Source: an uncultured Selenomonadaceae bacterium
Lineage (GTDB): Bacteria > Bacillota > Negativicutes > Selenomonadales > Selenomonadaceae
NCBI GenBank assembly: GCA_905234195.1
Contig: CAJOFR010000001.1
Span: 163,057 to 227,056 of the forward strand
Length of the DNA stretch: 64,000 nucleotides
Direction of reading: 5' to 3'
Shown: positions 16,158 to 25,017 of the stretch, in pieces
Layout of the letters: each line of letters starts with the position of its first letter
Numbering within the stretch: the stretch's first letter is position 1
The notes under the pieces: generated by a model
Told to the model about the DNA's origin: nothing
What the model saw: the letters and a program-made list of their open reading frames with translations, nothing else
Database searches by the model: none
Program-made: the position numbers and the translations under genes

Positions 16158-17375
16158 GTGAGCGGTGCGGTTCTCTTAGTTTCCACCGCGCCGATTTTGA
16201 TGACAGAAGAGAGCAAAGCTGTTGGATCAATTGGAGCAGCAGGCGTCAGCCGCAGCTCTCAAATAGTGTCGATTCTCTTTGAAAAGGCAATGAGAAATGG
16301 CGGCAAGCTGCCTCAAAGCGAGCTTATGGACGCTACGCAAAGACCCGATTTGACACCGGAAAAAGAAGTTGCCGAATTTGAAAATGTTTATTATGATTTG
16401 ACGAGCAAGGGCGTAGAAATTTTCGACGATTCGGACAGCAACGACGGGGTTGTAATTGACGACGCCGCGATAAATTCACCGGACGGAGATTCAGAAATTG
16501 AAAAGCCCGTCGAAAAAATTGACCTCACTGTCCCGGACAGCGTTGTCAGCATTGATGACCCAGTTCGCATGTATCTCAAGGAGATTGGGCGCGTGCCCCT
16601 TTTGACTGCGCAACAGGAGCGCGAACTTGCTATCCGCATGGAGCGCGGCGACGACAACGCGCAGAAGGAACTTGCGGAGGCGAATTTGCGTCTTGTTGTC
16701 AGTATCGCCAAACGCTACGTCGGGCGCGGTATGCTTTTCCTTGATTTGATTCAGGAGGGCAATCTCGGACTTATTAAGGCCGTCGAGAAATTTGACTACA
16801 ACAAGGGCTACAAGTTCAGCACCTATGCAACGTGGTGGATTCGTCAGGCGATAACCCGTGCCATTGCAGATCAAGCGCGCACGATTCGTATCCCCGTGCA
16901 TATGGTCGAGACAATCAACAAGTACATGCGCATTTCCCGTCAACTCCTCCAAAAACACGGGCGCGAACCAACAGTCGAAGAAATTGCCGAAGAAATGGAA
17001 GTCAGCGTGGAGCGCGTCCGCGAGATTATGAAAATCGCGCAGGAGCCTGTTTCGCTGGAAACACCAATAGGCGAAGAGGAAGATTCTCACCTTGGCGATT
17101 TTATAGAGGATCACGATGCCCCCGCGCCGGCGGACGCCGCGTCTTTCATGCTTTTGAAAGAACAGCTTGCCGAAGTTTTGAGCACGTTGACGCCGCGTGA
17201 AAAGCAGGTGTTAATGCTTAGATTCGGGCTGGACGACGGCAAGGCGAGGACTCTGGAGGAGGTCGGCAAAAGTTTCCACGTCACGCGCGAAAGAATCAGG
17301 CAAATTGAGGCGAAAGCCCTGCGGAAACTTCGTCACCCCAGCCGCAGTAAAAAGCTCAAAGATTTTCTTGAGTGA
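16158..17375 (+). CDS. rpoD: RNA polymerase primary sigma factor (sigma A/RpoD)
   Basis: Housekeeping sigma factor. Region 1.1-like sequence covers about residues 25-90, region 1.2 begins at [16 protein letters not shown], region 2 includes [17 protein letters not shown] and [14 protein letters not shown], region 3 follows, and region 4 ends with [18 protein letters not shown]. The start is uncertain: GTG at 16158 directly abuts AAAGGAA, while ATG at 16200 has no visible ribosome-binding site. The length of about 400 residues is normal for Firmicutes. Terminated by a strong hairpin. Confidence 0.96.
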   Translation: MSGAVLLVSTAPILMTEESKAVGSIGAAGVSRSSQIVSILFEKAMRNGGKLPQSELMDATQRPDLTPEKEVAEFENVYYDLTSKGVEIFDDSDSNDGVVIDDAAINSPDGDSEIEKPVEKIDLTVPDSVVSIDDPVRMYLKEIGRVPLLTAQQERELAIRMERGDDNAQKELAEANLRLVVSIAKRYVGRGMLFLDLIQEGNLGLIKAVEKFDYNKGYKFSTYATWWIRQAITRAIADQARTIRIPVHMVETINKYMRISRQLLQKHGREPTVEEIAEEMEVSVERVREIMKIAQEPVSLETPIGEEEDSHLGDFIEDHDAPAPADAASFMLLKEQLAEVLSTLTPREKQVLMLRFGLDDGKARTLEEVGKSFHVTRERIRQIEAKALRKLRHPSRSKKLKDFLE

Positions 17376-17391
17376 TTCAAACAGAGCAAAT

Positions 17392-17426
17392 GAAAAAGAC
17401 CATCGAACAATCGGTGGTCTTTTTCA
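17392..17426. terminator. Terminator between rpoD and the RTX gene
   Basis: Stem GAAAAAGACCA(T)CG / CG(G)TGGTCTTTTTC with a short AACAAT loop. The A-rich and T-rich flanks make it usable for both convergent genes. Confidence 0.88.
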
Positions 17427-17462
17427 CATTAAAGCTTCGGCGAGAACATCGCCGGAAAAATT

Positions 17463-18731
17463 CTATGCCTTCTTTGTGGATTGAGCGATATTAAATTCGG
17501 AGTTCGCCGCAATACCTTCAAGCAGTGACGTCGAGTCAAGTGAATAATTTGTCGTTAAGCTTGTAACAGAGTTTTCTGCGGAAGCTTCATTAATCAGAGC
17601 GTCAAGGTCACTACTCTTTGTCATGAAGTTGTCGTCGTCCGTGAACCAAAGTTCGTCGACATTCTTAGGCGTTTCAACGTAGGCACTTTGCGAGCTTTCA
17701 AAGTACACTTTACCGAGACCGGTGACATAAAAGCACTGATCCATTGAATTTTTCAGTGTTAAAGTGTCCCCCGTGTCAAGATTCAAATAAATCGTGTTGT
17801 CTGTAACCGATACACTTTCTACCGTGCAATTCGTCAGTTCTATCATATCGTACTCGTAACTGTAGTCACCTTTAACATTGTAAATAGTATCACTGCCGTC
17901 ACCTTTGGCATAGATAAATCGAGTATAGTCGCTAGTATTTGATCCGCTGTAAAGCGTGTCATCTCCCTTGCCTCCGGTAATGGTACCATATTGTTTCCCC
18001 GCCCAAATTGTATTGGCTCTGTCGTCGCCTTTAATCTCCAAGCTACCTGTGCTCGCCGATGCATCAATTTGTACAACATTTCTCGTTCTCGCCGCGTCGT
18101 GTTCCGTCAAATAGAAATGACCTTGAGCATTCTCGTCAATTACGAATTTTTTGTTCTGAACCGTTGAGCTTGCATAGTTCACAGGACCGAGATCGGTGAC
18201 ATCAAAGTACTGATTCATTGAATTTTTCAGTGTTAAAGTGTCCCCCGTGTCAAGATTCAAATAAATCGTGTCGTCTGTAACCGATACACTTTCTACCGTG
18301 AGTTCTATATAATCGCAACCGTAATCGTTACCTTTAACATTGTAAATAGTATCACTGCCGTCACCTTTGGCATAGATAAATCGAGTAGTATAATACCCAT
18401 GTGATTCTCCGCTCCCGCTGTAAAGCGTGTCATCTCCCTTGCCTCCGGTAATGGTATTAACTTCTTTCCCCGCCCAAATTGTATTGGCTCTGTCGTCGCC
18501 TTTAATCTCCAATCTACTTGTGCTCGCCGATGCATCGATTTGTACAACATCTCTCGTTCTCGCCGCGTCGTGTTCCGTCAAATAGAAATGACCTTGAGCA
18601 TTCTCGTCAATTACGAATTTGTTGTTCTGAACCGTTGAGCTTGCATAGTTCACTCTACCGAGATCGGTGACCTCAAAGTACTGATTCATTGAATTTTTCA
18701 GTGTTAAAGTGTCCCCCGTGTCAAGATTCAA
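17463..18731 (-). CDS. C-terminal fragment of the RTX protein (separated by a frameshift)
   Basis: A 422-codon open frame forming the C-terminal part of the RTX protein. It contains two almost identical units of about 157 residues, each with FVIDENAQGHFYLTEHDAA, ITGGKGDDTLYSGS and YAKGDGSDTIYNVKG, and ends with a Ser/Ala/Leu-rich tail (LLEGIAANSEFNIAQSTKKA) of the kind used as an uncleaved type I secretion signal. There is no ribosome-binding site at its first start codon. The preceding frame carries the same repeat with two bases missing near 18771, so this is almost certainly the tail of one gene and not a separate gene. Confidence 0.8.
   Translation of the reverse strand: MNLDTGDTLTLKNSMNQYFEVTDLGRVNYASSTVQNNKFVIDENAQGHFYLTEHDAARTRDVVQIDASASTSRLEIKGDDRANTIWAGKEVNTITGGKGDDTLYSGSGESHGYYTTRFIYAKGDGSDTIYNVKGNDYGCDYIELTVESVSVTDDTIYLNLDTGDTLTLKNSMNQYFDVTDLGPVNYASSTVQNKKFVIDENAQGHFYLTEHDAARTRNVVQIDASASTGSLEIKGDDRANTIWAGKQYGTITGGKGDDTLYSGSNTSDYTRFIYAKGDGSDTIYNVKGDYSYEYDMIELTNCTVESVSVTDNTIYLNLDTGDTLTLKNSMDQCFYVTGLGKVYFESSQSAYVETPKNVDELWFTDDDNFMTKSSDLDALINEASAENSVTSLTTNYSLDSTSLLEGIAANSEFNIAQSTKKA
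17751..18698 (-). repeat. Two long tandem DNA repeats (about 474 and 471 bp) plus a partial third
   Basis: The same segment starts at 17751, 18225 and 18696 (for example TTTCAGTGTTAAAGTGTCCC on the plus strand). Units are near-identical, differing mainly in short hypervariable stretches in the SGS...RFIYAKG and YNVKG...IEL loops. Recombination between units could change the repeat number. Confidence 0.85.
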
Positions 18732-21700
18732 ATAAATCGTGTCGTCTGTAACCGATACACTTTCTACCGTGTTCTATATAATCGCAATTGTAATAGTAAT
18801 AGTAGTCACCTTTAACATTGTAAATAGTATCACTGCCGTCACCTTTGGCATAGATAAATCGAGTATACCCGCTACTCCCGCTGTAAAGCGTGTCATCTCC
18901 CTTGCCTCCGATAATGTTATCCAATTCGTTCCCTGCCCAAACTATATTTGCTTTGTCATCGCCGTAAATCTCCAATCCATTCGTGCAGTTCGTTGCGTCG
19001 ATATTTACAGCCGAGATAGTCGCAGTGTCATTGTAAGAAGACAAACTGAACGTGCCCTGAGCGCCGATTCCCAGTACGACTGTAGGATCAAAAATCGGTA
19101 TGCCGTTGAAATATTTTTGTTTGGTGTCGTCAGAGAAATCAATAACAACTTCTTTGCTTTTGACTTTTTCTAGTGTGACACTGCCACTACCAATAGTGAA
19201 GATAACATCTGAACCAACAAGCGTGCCGTTATTCACCGAAGCCACGTTGAAATGAATTCTGTCTTGATTTTCAGTGTAGTCTCTGACAACATCTGTACCA
19301 TCTCCACTTGAATAGTAGAAAACATCATTGCCCTTACCGCCGGTCAGAGTGTCGTTATCTGTACCGCCAATCAAAGTGTCGTTGCCGTCGTCACCGTAGA
19401 GCATATCTTTTCCTTCATCACCATAGAGCAAATCATTTCCGACCTCGCCATAAAGAACGTCGTCATCTTCATTGCCATGAATTGCATCGTTACCGTTGCC
19501 GCCAAAGATCAAATCGTTTCCACCCTCGCCAAGCACTGTGTCATTTCCGGTGCCACCGACGATATAATTCATGTTGTCGTTGCCCTTAATGCTGATAGCT
19601 CCGTGAGTGGAGACTTCTATGTTTTCGAGATTTTCATAACCGGTTGCGTTAAATTTATTTGGGGTATAGTCCGAAGTTATCGTGACGGCGAAAGCTTGAG
19701 AAAGGTCATCGTTATCGAAATTCAAACCGCTCGTTACAGTTGCATCTGTTTCGGGACTGGTATTCAAGTCAATGACATTGACATTACCTAAGGAGTCCGC
19801 GACATTAACGGAAGTGAAATTTGACGTGTCTTTCAAAATGATGCTATTGTCTCCCACTTTTAATGCAAAATCATCGCCACTAAATAAGGTGGTATAATCC
19901 CCCAGCATTATCTGCAAAGTGTCATTATTCTTGAAACCCACGATTGTATCATTACCATCGCCGGAAGAATACCTAATTAAATTATTACCACTACCTCCGA
20001 GAGTTATGGCGTCATTTCCAGTTCCTCCAATGATTAAACCTTCCGAACCGTCAAAATTTAGAATATGAACTTTATCGTCACCTTCACCAGCGTTTATGGT
20101 TGCATAACTGCCTTCAATGAAATCATTACCTGCACCACCGTCAACCAAACTATTTCCCACAGAATAGCTACCTAGAGTATTTGCGAAGTCATCGTCACCG
20201 TCACCACCATATAACGTAAAATTGTTGCCGCTTGTACTGCTGTATAAGTAATCAAACTTATCTTTACCTGCACCGCCATAAACAACAACGTGATCCCCAC
20301 CGGAAATACTAATCCTATCTGAACCTTCACCGGCGTTTATGGTGGAATATTTCCCGTTGTGCTGAACGTAATCGTTGCCTACGCCAGTAGAGACAGACAC
20401 ATTATCGTTAAAGGTATACACGCTATCTTTACCTTTGCCAGTTTTAATGACTTTTAATTTCGTACTATCATTGCCTCTAATGCTTATATCTCCGTGATTT
20501 GTAGCGTCAATGGACACCAGACTTGAATAATCCGCAACGTTGAAAATATTCTCTTCGTAATCGGCGGTGATTGTAACGGCCGTCTTTGCGTCGTTGAAAA
20601 CTAACCCACTTGCAACAGTATCTGTATCGGCGGGAATGGTATCATCGGGTGGCATCGTGTCGTCGCCACCTGTGCCGTAAACTGAACTGTCGCCGCTTGC
20701 TCCAACAACCGTTATCATATTATTGCCGACGCCCTTCAAAGTTACGTTACCAGAACCAATTTTTAAAATCGCATTGCCATTTTTAACAGAGTAGCTACTG
20801 ACAGAACCACTTTCCAGTTGAATAATATCCTCGTTGCTCGCGTAATCGGTGATAACGTCATTTCCGCCGCCCGAAACGTAAATAAAAACATCTGCGCCGT
20901 CGCCGCCCGTCAAAGTATCGTTGCCCGCTCCGCCACTTAAAGTATCGTCGCCGTCGTCGCCGAAAATTTTATCGTTGCCTACCTCGCCGAAAATCGAATC
21001 ATCGCCTTCGCCGCCATGAATCGAATCATTACCTTTTGTGCCGCCATTTAAAACATCATCGCCCGCACTGCCGAAAATTTTATTATTCTTCGCGTTGCCG
21101 GTAATTTCAATGGATTCTTCGCGCGTCGAAGCGTTCACCGTAACGAGGTTGGCATAAGTCGTTGCGACAAAATTATCGGGCTCGTAATCCGAAGTTATAT
21201 TGACGGCAGTTGCTTTCGGTAAATCGGATTTATTGAATTCCAAACCGTCGGCAAGTCCGTAAACAGTTGAATCGCCGTCCGCACCGACAACCGTAATTTT
21301 TTCGTTGCCGAGATTTTTCAGCGTGACAGTACCCGAACCGATTTTTAAAATTGCATCTTTGCCGCCGCTGACTGAATATCTACTGACGGTTCCGCTTTCA
21401 AGATGGATAACGTCCTTCGAGCCGACAAAATCGGTTATGATATCTTTTCCTTCGCTTGAATTAAAAATAAAAACATTTTCTCCGTCACCGCCGCTTAAAG
21501 TGTCATTTCCTTTGCCACCTGAAATTGTATCGTCACCCTCTTCGCCAAAAATTTTGTCATTGCCGTCGTCGCCGTTAATCGAATCGCCGTCAGCCCCGCC
21601 GTAAAGAGTATCATTACCCTTGCCGCCATTTATTGTGTCTTCGCCGTCGTCGCCAAAAATTCTGTCATTGCCGTCGTCGCCACTAATCGAATCGCCGTCA

Positions 21701-22548
21701 GCCCCGCCGTAAAGAGTATCATTACCCTTGCCGCCGTTTATTGTGTCTTCGCCGTCGTCACCAAAAAGTCTGTCGTTACCCTTGCCACCGTCTATCGAAT
21801 CATCACCTTCGTTGCCGTGAACTGTGTCGTTGCCCTTTGCGCCACCGTTCAAAATATCGTCGTCAGTAGTGCCGAAAATTTTATTATTTTTCGTATTGCC
21901 GACAATTTCAACTGATTCATCGCGGTTCGAAGCGTCAATCGTCACGAGATTTTTATAAGGCTTGGTTTCGAGCGCGCCTTCAAAATCCGAAGAGATAGTA
22001 ACCGTCGTTGCCTTCGTCAAATCGTTTTTGTTGTTGAAAACTAAGCCCTTTGGAATCATGCTGTAAGATTCAGTGTTGCCGTTCGCGTCGACGACCGTAA
22101 CAGTTTCATTGCCAAGATTTTTAACTTTGATGCTACCCGCGCCGATTTTTAAAGTCGCGTCCTTTCCCTTCACGGAAAAACTATCTACCGTCCCGCTTAC
22201 AAGTTGAACCACGTCCTGCCCGACTTTGTAATCGGCTATGACATCATTGCCGCCGCCGTCCGAATAAACGAAAACATTCTGACCCTTGCCGCCGGTAAGG
22301 GTATCGTTACCTTCGCTACCGTTCAAGGTATCAGAACCCGTGCCGCCGAAAATTTTATTATTCTTCGCGTTGCCGATAATGCTAATGGGTGTCGTGCGTT
22401 TTGCGGCCGTAATCGTCACGAGCGCAGAATAATCCGTTGCTTCAAATTCTTCGTCGCTGTAGCTCGAAGAAATCGTCACGGCAGTTGCCTTTGATGCGTC
22501 GCTTTTGTTTAGCGTCAATCCTGCAACGGGGGGGGGTGGAGACAGCAA
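18721..22548 (-). CDS. Large modular RTX (calcium-binding repeat) protein, main open frame
   Basis: A 1275-codon frame with no signal peptide, built of at least five modules starting near residues 9, 168, 435, 648 and 941. Each opens with a GLxFN...ATxVTIxSDY beta-rich segment, continues into GGxGxDxL calcium-binding nonapeptides, and most close with a segment like DAxLKIGSGxVTLKxLGN. Module 2 holds a 36-residue tandem duplication (DDGEDTINGGKGNDTLYGG). This is the hallmark of type I-secreted adhesins or surface proteins. The start in this frame is an artefact: the true start is ATG at 22585 (MSEKNLFSTVE) behind AGGAGATG, out of frame across a C9 tract. The frame ends early at 18721 because two bases are missing near 18771. 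A dedicated-looking T1SS lies at 40-46 kb. Confidence 0.85.
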   Translation of the reverse strand: MLSPPPPVAGLTLNKSDASKATAVTISSSYSDEEFEATDYSALVTITAAKRTTPISIIGNAKNNKIFGGTGSDTLNGSEGNDTLTGGKGQNVFVYSDGGGNDVIADYKVGQDVVQLVSGTVDSFSVKGKDATLKIGAGSIKVKNLGNETVTVVDANGNTESYSMIPKGLVFNNKNDLTKATTVTISSDFEGALETKPYKNLVTIDASNRDESVEIVGNTKNNKIFGTTDDDILNGGAKGNDTVHGNEGDDSIDGGKGNDRLFGDDGEDTINGGKGNDTLYGGADGDSISGDDGNDRIFGDDGEDTINGGKGNDTLYGGADGDSINGDDGNDKIFGEEGDDTISGGKGNDTLSGGDGENVFIFNSSEGKDIITDFVGSKDVIHLESGTVSRYSVSGGKDAILKIGSGTVTLKNLGNEKITVVGADGDSTVYGLADGLEFNKSDLPKATAVNITSDYEPDNFVATTYANLVTVNASTREESIEITGNAKNNKIFGSAGDDVLNGGTKGNDSIHGGEGDDSIFGEVGNDKIFGDDGDDTLSGGAGNDTLTGGDGADVFIYVSGGGNDVITDYASNEDIIQLESGSVSSYSVKNGNAILKIGSGNVTLKGVGNNMITVVGASGDSSVYGTGGDDTMPPDDTIPADTDTVASGLVFNDAKTAVTITADYEENIFNVADYSSLVSIDATNHGDISIRGNDSTKLKVIKTGKGKDSVYTFNDNVSVSTGVGNDYVQHNGKYSTINAGEGSDRISISGGDHVVVYGGAGKDKFDYLYSSTSGNNFTLYGGDGDDDFANTLGSYSVGNSLVDGGAGNDFIEGSYATINAGEGDDKVHILNFDGSEGLIIGGTGNDAITLGGSGNNLIRYSSGDGNDTIVGFKNNDTLQIMLGDYTTLFSGDDFALKVGDNSIILKDTSNFTSVNVADSLGNVNVIDLNTSPETDATVTSGLNFDNDDLSQAFAVTITSDYTPNKFNATGYENLENIEVSTHGAISIKGNDNMNYIVGGTGNDTVLGEGGNDLIFGGNGNDAIHGNEDDDVLYGEVGNDLLYGDEGKDMLYGDDGNDTLIGGTDNDTLTGGKGNDVFYYSSGDGTDVVRDYTENQDRIHFNVASVNNGTLVGSDVIFTIGSGSVTLEKVKSKEVVIDFSDDTKQKYFNGIPIFDPTVVLGIGAQGTFSLSSYNDTATISAVNIDATNCTNGLEIYGDDKANIVWAGNELDNIIGGKGDDTLYSGSSGYTRFIYAKGDGSDTIYNVKGDYYYYYNCDYIEHGRKCIGYRRHDLFES
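22528..22536 (-). repeat. Homopolymer C9 tract (G9 on the plus strand) at codon 17 of the RTX gene
   Basis: Nine consecutive C on the coding strand beginning 50 bases into the gene. With eight C the reading is ACC CCC CCC GTT GCA GGA and continues into the 1275-codon frame. With nine it runs into a stop at 22442. This is the classical layout of a slipped-strand phase-variable tract. Confidence 0.8.
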
Positions 22549-22628
22549 GCAATTCCACCGTGCTAAATAAGTTTTTCTCAGACATTTTTAACATCTCCTT
22601 AAAAATAAAAATGACCTTCTTACTTAAA

Positions 22629-22657
22629 ATTATATCATTGAATCTAATGGTTGGCAA
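22629..22657 (-). promoter_or_regulatory. Promoter of the RTX gene
   Basis: TTGCCA (22657-22652), 17-base spacer, extended -10 TGATATAAT (TATAAT at 22634-22629) on the minus strand. With AGGAGATG just before ATG 22585, the expression signals look fully functional. Confidence 0.83.
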
Positions 22658-22726
22658 TAAAAAAACTTGTCTAAGAAATTTTCCATAAGTCTTTTAAAAA
22701 ATTTTCGGTTGACAGAAAATCGCGCT

Positions 22727-23920
22727 TTACAAAAAATTTATGAAAAAAGTTATCGCCATGCTGTTAAGAAAATCCATGAACATGCCGCCGACAATCGGCA
22801 CGAGGCTGTAGGCTTTGATTGACGGCGCAAATTTATTCGTGAGCACTTGCATATTTGCCATTGCGTTTGGCGTCGCGCCCAGCCCGAATCCGCAAATGCC
22901 CGCCGAAAAAATCGCGGCGTCGTAGTTCCTGCCCAGCGCGTTGTAGACGACGACATAGGCGAACACCAGCATAAAAATTATTTGCCCGAAAAGCAAAATG
23001 AGCATGGGTAGCGCAAGCTCCGCAAGTTGCCAGAGTTTTAAAGTTATCATCGCAATTCCCAGAAAGAGCGACAGACAAATTTCGCCGATGTCGTTAATTT
23101 CTTCGACGTGTATCGTGAATTGTCCGGTTAGTTCGCTGTAATTTCGCATAAGTGCCGCGACAATCATTGCGCCGATATAAATTGGGAAAGTCATTCCGAT
23201 TTTCGACAAGAGCGCAGAAACGGCGGTGCCCAACCCCATTGCGATAGCCAGCTGATAACTTGCCGGCGCGTATGTTTTCCACGAACGACGATTATTTTTT
23301 TCTTCCTCTGTCAGCGGAGTTTCGTCCGCCTTGACAACGGTTTTCAACAAATCGTTTTTCAAAATCAATCGTCGCCCGACAGGTCCGCCAATCAAAGAAC
23401 CAGCGACAATCCCGAAAGTTGCCGCCGCCGTGCAAAATGTAGTTGCCTCATGAAATCCTAAATCTTCAAGCACGGGACCAAAAGCCCCCGCCGTTCCGTG
23501 ACCGCCCGCCATCGAAATTGAGCCGGTACACAATCCAATCAAAGGGCTTGTCAAATTTAAAACCTGTGAAAGCCCGATAGCGAGGAAGTTTTGTCCGACA
23601 ATCAAGACCGCCACGCAGGATACAAGAATTATTAAATCAGTGCCGCCGCTTTTCAAAACTTTTGCGCTTACTTTAAAACCAACCGAAGTAAAAAACGCAA
23701 CCATGAACACCGTCCTCAAAGTTTCGTCGAAGGAAAATTCAACGACGCCCGCCGAATACAGCGCGCAGGAGATTATTGCGAAGACGAGCCCTCCGACGAC
23801 CGGCGCAGGTATGCACAATTTTTCAAGCGGGCTGATTTTTTTCCTAAGAGAATTCCCGACGAACAACATGACCACCGCAATCGCAGTCGTCTGGTACATG
23901 TCGAAGTTTAGTCCGTACAT
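22727..23920 (-). CDS. gltS: Sodium/glutamate symporter
   Basis: GltS-family importer of glutamate with sodium. The 397-residue protein has about ten to twelve hydrophobic segments. Family motifs include the SMAGGHGTAGAFGPVLE re-entrant loop in the first half and the CGFGLGATPNAMANMQVL counterpart in the second. The ATG follows a double GGAGG. It lies 19 bases downstream of a TAXI-type binding protein gene and is probably cotranscribed with it, although TAXI proteins normally pair with TRAP permeases. Confidence 0.94.
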   Translation of the reverse strand: MYGLNFDMYQTTAIAVVMLFVGNSLRKKISPLEKLCIPAPVVGGLVFAIISCALYSAGVVEFSFDETLRTVFMVAFFTSVGFKVSAKVLKSGGTDLIILVSCVAVLIVGQNFLAIGLSQVLNLTSPLIGLCTGSISMAGGHGTAGAFGPVLEDLGFHEATTFCTAAATFGIVAGSLIGGPVGRRLILKNDLLKTVVKADETPLTEEEKNNRRSWKTYAPASYQLAIAMGLGTAVSALLSKIGMTFPIYIGAMIVAALMRNYSELTGQFTIHVEEINDIGEICLSLFLGIAMITLKLWQLAELALPMLILLFGQIIFMLVFAYVVVYNALGRNYDAAIFSAGICGFGLGATPNAMANMQVLTNKFAPSIKAYSLVPIVGGMFMDFLNSMAITFFINFL

Positions 23921-23939
23921 TCCTCCACCTCCCCGAAAT

Positions 23940-24950
23940 TTAATCTTGAGTGGCGATTATCCGCTGCCCCTTCGCGCCGCTGTAGACCTCGACGAGAACG
24001 CCTTGACTTTCGTAATATTTCGCGGTGCCGGCGTGAAACGCGCAGGGTATATCCGTGACGGCGTAGTTTACAGTTAAATCCGAATCAATATCGGCGGCGA
24101 CACGAATTTTTTTTGCGTTGTCGAAGAGAAATTTTGTCACGAACTCCACTTGCTTATTTTCAAGTTCGGTGTTCGCGACGAGTACCGCTTTAACTCCGAG
24201 CGTCAAAATTTCTGCGTCCTGCCCGCGATAAGTTCCGGCGGGGATTCTGCAAACGGTGTAGCCCTTGTAAATATTCGTGATGTTGTTCAAAATTTCGGGG
24301 CTTATCGGCAGAAAACGAATATCACATTTCGCGGCAAGGTTGCTCACCGCCGCAGTGGGAACGCCCGCTGTGCAGAAGAAGGCGTCAATTTCCCCGCTCT
24401 CCAGCGCGGCGGCGGAATCGGCGAACGAAAGATAATAGGGCACGATCATTTCAAAAGTCAGACCGTGAGCCAACAAAATTTCTTTGGCGTTTTGGAGGAC
24501 GCCTGATTCTTTTTCGCCAACCGAAATTTTTTTGCCGACTAAATCGTTTACAGTTTCGACGGGAGAATTTTTGGGTACGATAATTTGACAGGCCTCCGTA
24601 TAAAGCCCGGCAACTGCCGCGTAGCCCGTGCTCGAATCAAAATTTTTGAAAACCCCCGCGCCGTTCACGGAATCCGAAAGCGTATCACTCTGCACTATCG
24701 CAAAATCCAAAAACCCTTCGCGCAGAAGACGAATATTAGCCGCCGAGCCCGAAGTTGTTTTCACGGCGAAGGAGAAATTTTTTTCGTTCTCCTCAATCAT
24801 TTGCGCCAATGACGAACCATAAACGTAATACTTCCCGCCAATGCCGCCGGTGCCAAAACGAATTTTATCGCCGACGGGATTTTCTCCACAGCCCGCCGCG
24901 AAAAAACAAATTGCCGGCAACAAAAAAATCAGCAGACGAATTTTTTTCAA
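23940..24950 (-). CDS. TAXI-family TRAP transporter solute-binding lipoprotein
   Basis: Periplasmic substrate-binding protein of the TAXI subgroup. A signal peptide ends at the lipobox FAAGCG (C21), so it is a lipoprotein. The mature part starts with the family motif IRFGTGGIGGKYYVYG and includes LLREGFLDFAIVQSDT and NDLVGKKISVGEKESG. Ligands of the family include glutamate-like acids. The TTG start is behind GGGAGG. No TRAP membrane subunits (DctQM-type) are in the window; the next gene is gltS, so a functional link to glutamate uptake is possible but speculative. Confidence 0.9.
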   Translation of the reverse strand: MKKIRLLIFLLPAICFFAAGCGENPVGDKIRFGTGGIGGKYYVYGSSLAQMIEENEKNFSFAVKTTSGSAANIRLLREGFLDFAIVQSDTLSDSVNGAGVFKNFDSSTGYAAVAGLYTEACQIIVPKNSPVETVNDLVGKKISVGEKESGVLQNAKEILLAHGLTFEMIVPYYLSFADSAAALESGEIDAFFCTAGVPTAAVSNLAAKCDIRFLPISPEILNNITNIYKGYTVCRIPAGTYRGQDAEILTLGVKAVLVANTELENKQVEFVTKFLFDNAKKIRVAADIDSDLTVNYAVTDIPCAFHAGTAKYYESQGVLVEVYSGAKGQRIIATQD

Positions 24951-24979
24951 AGCGCACGTCCTCCCTTCGTGTTTGAAAA

Positions 24980-25009
24980 ATTATAACACCGCCCGCCGAT
25001 TTCTTGCAA
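24980..25009 (-). promoter_or_regulatory. Promoter of the TAXI-gltS unit
   Basis: TTGCAA (25009-25004), 18-base spacer, TATAAT (24985-24980) on the minus strand. Confidence 0.78.
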
Positions 25010-25017
25010 GCCGAAGA

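Larger units (their letters stand above)
17463..22585 (-). pseudogene. Reconstructed full-length RTX gene, interrupted by two frameshifts (phase-off or assembly error)
   Basis: Removing one C from the C9 tract (22536-22528) and restoring the two bases missing at about 18771 gives one continuous frame from ATG 22585 to the stop at 17463. The corrected length is exactly divisible by three and encodes about 1707 residues. Promoter, ribosome-binding site, repeats and the C-terminal secretion-type tail are all intact. The gene could therefore be a switched-off contingency locus, a recent pseudogene, or a sequencing artefact. As read here, translation from 22585 would stop after 47 residues. Confidence 0.7.

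Noticed and set aside
18700..22500. Regular spaced repeats in the RTX gene as a CRISPR array
   Set aside because: The repeats are in-frame GGxGxDxL codons of a protein, with no constant direct repeat or unique spacers.
22442..22657. A 71-codon minus-strand open frame upstream of the RTX gene
   Set aside because: Not a separate gene: from codon 25 on it is the 5' end of the RTX gene read out of frame after the C9 tract.
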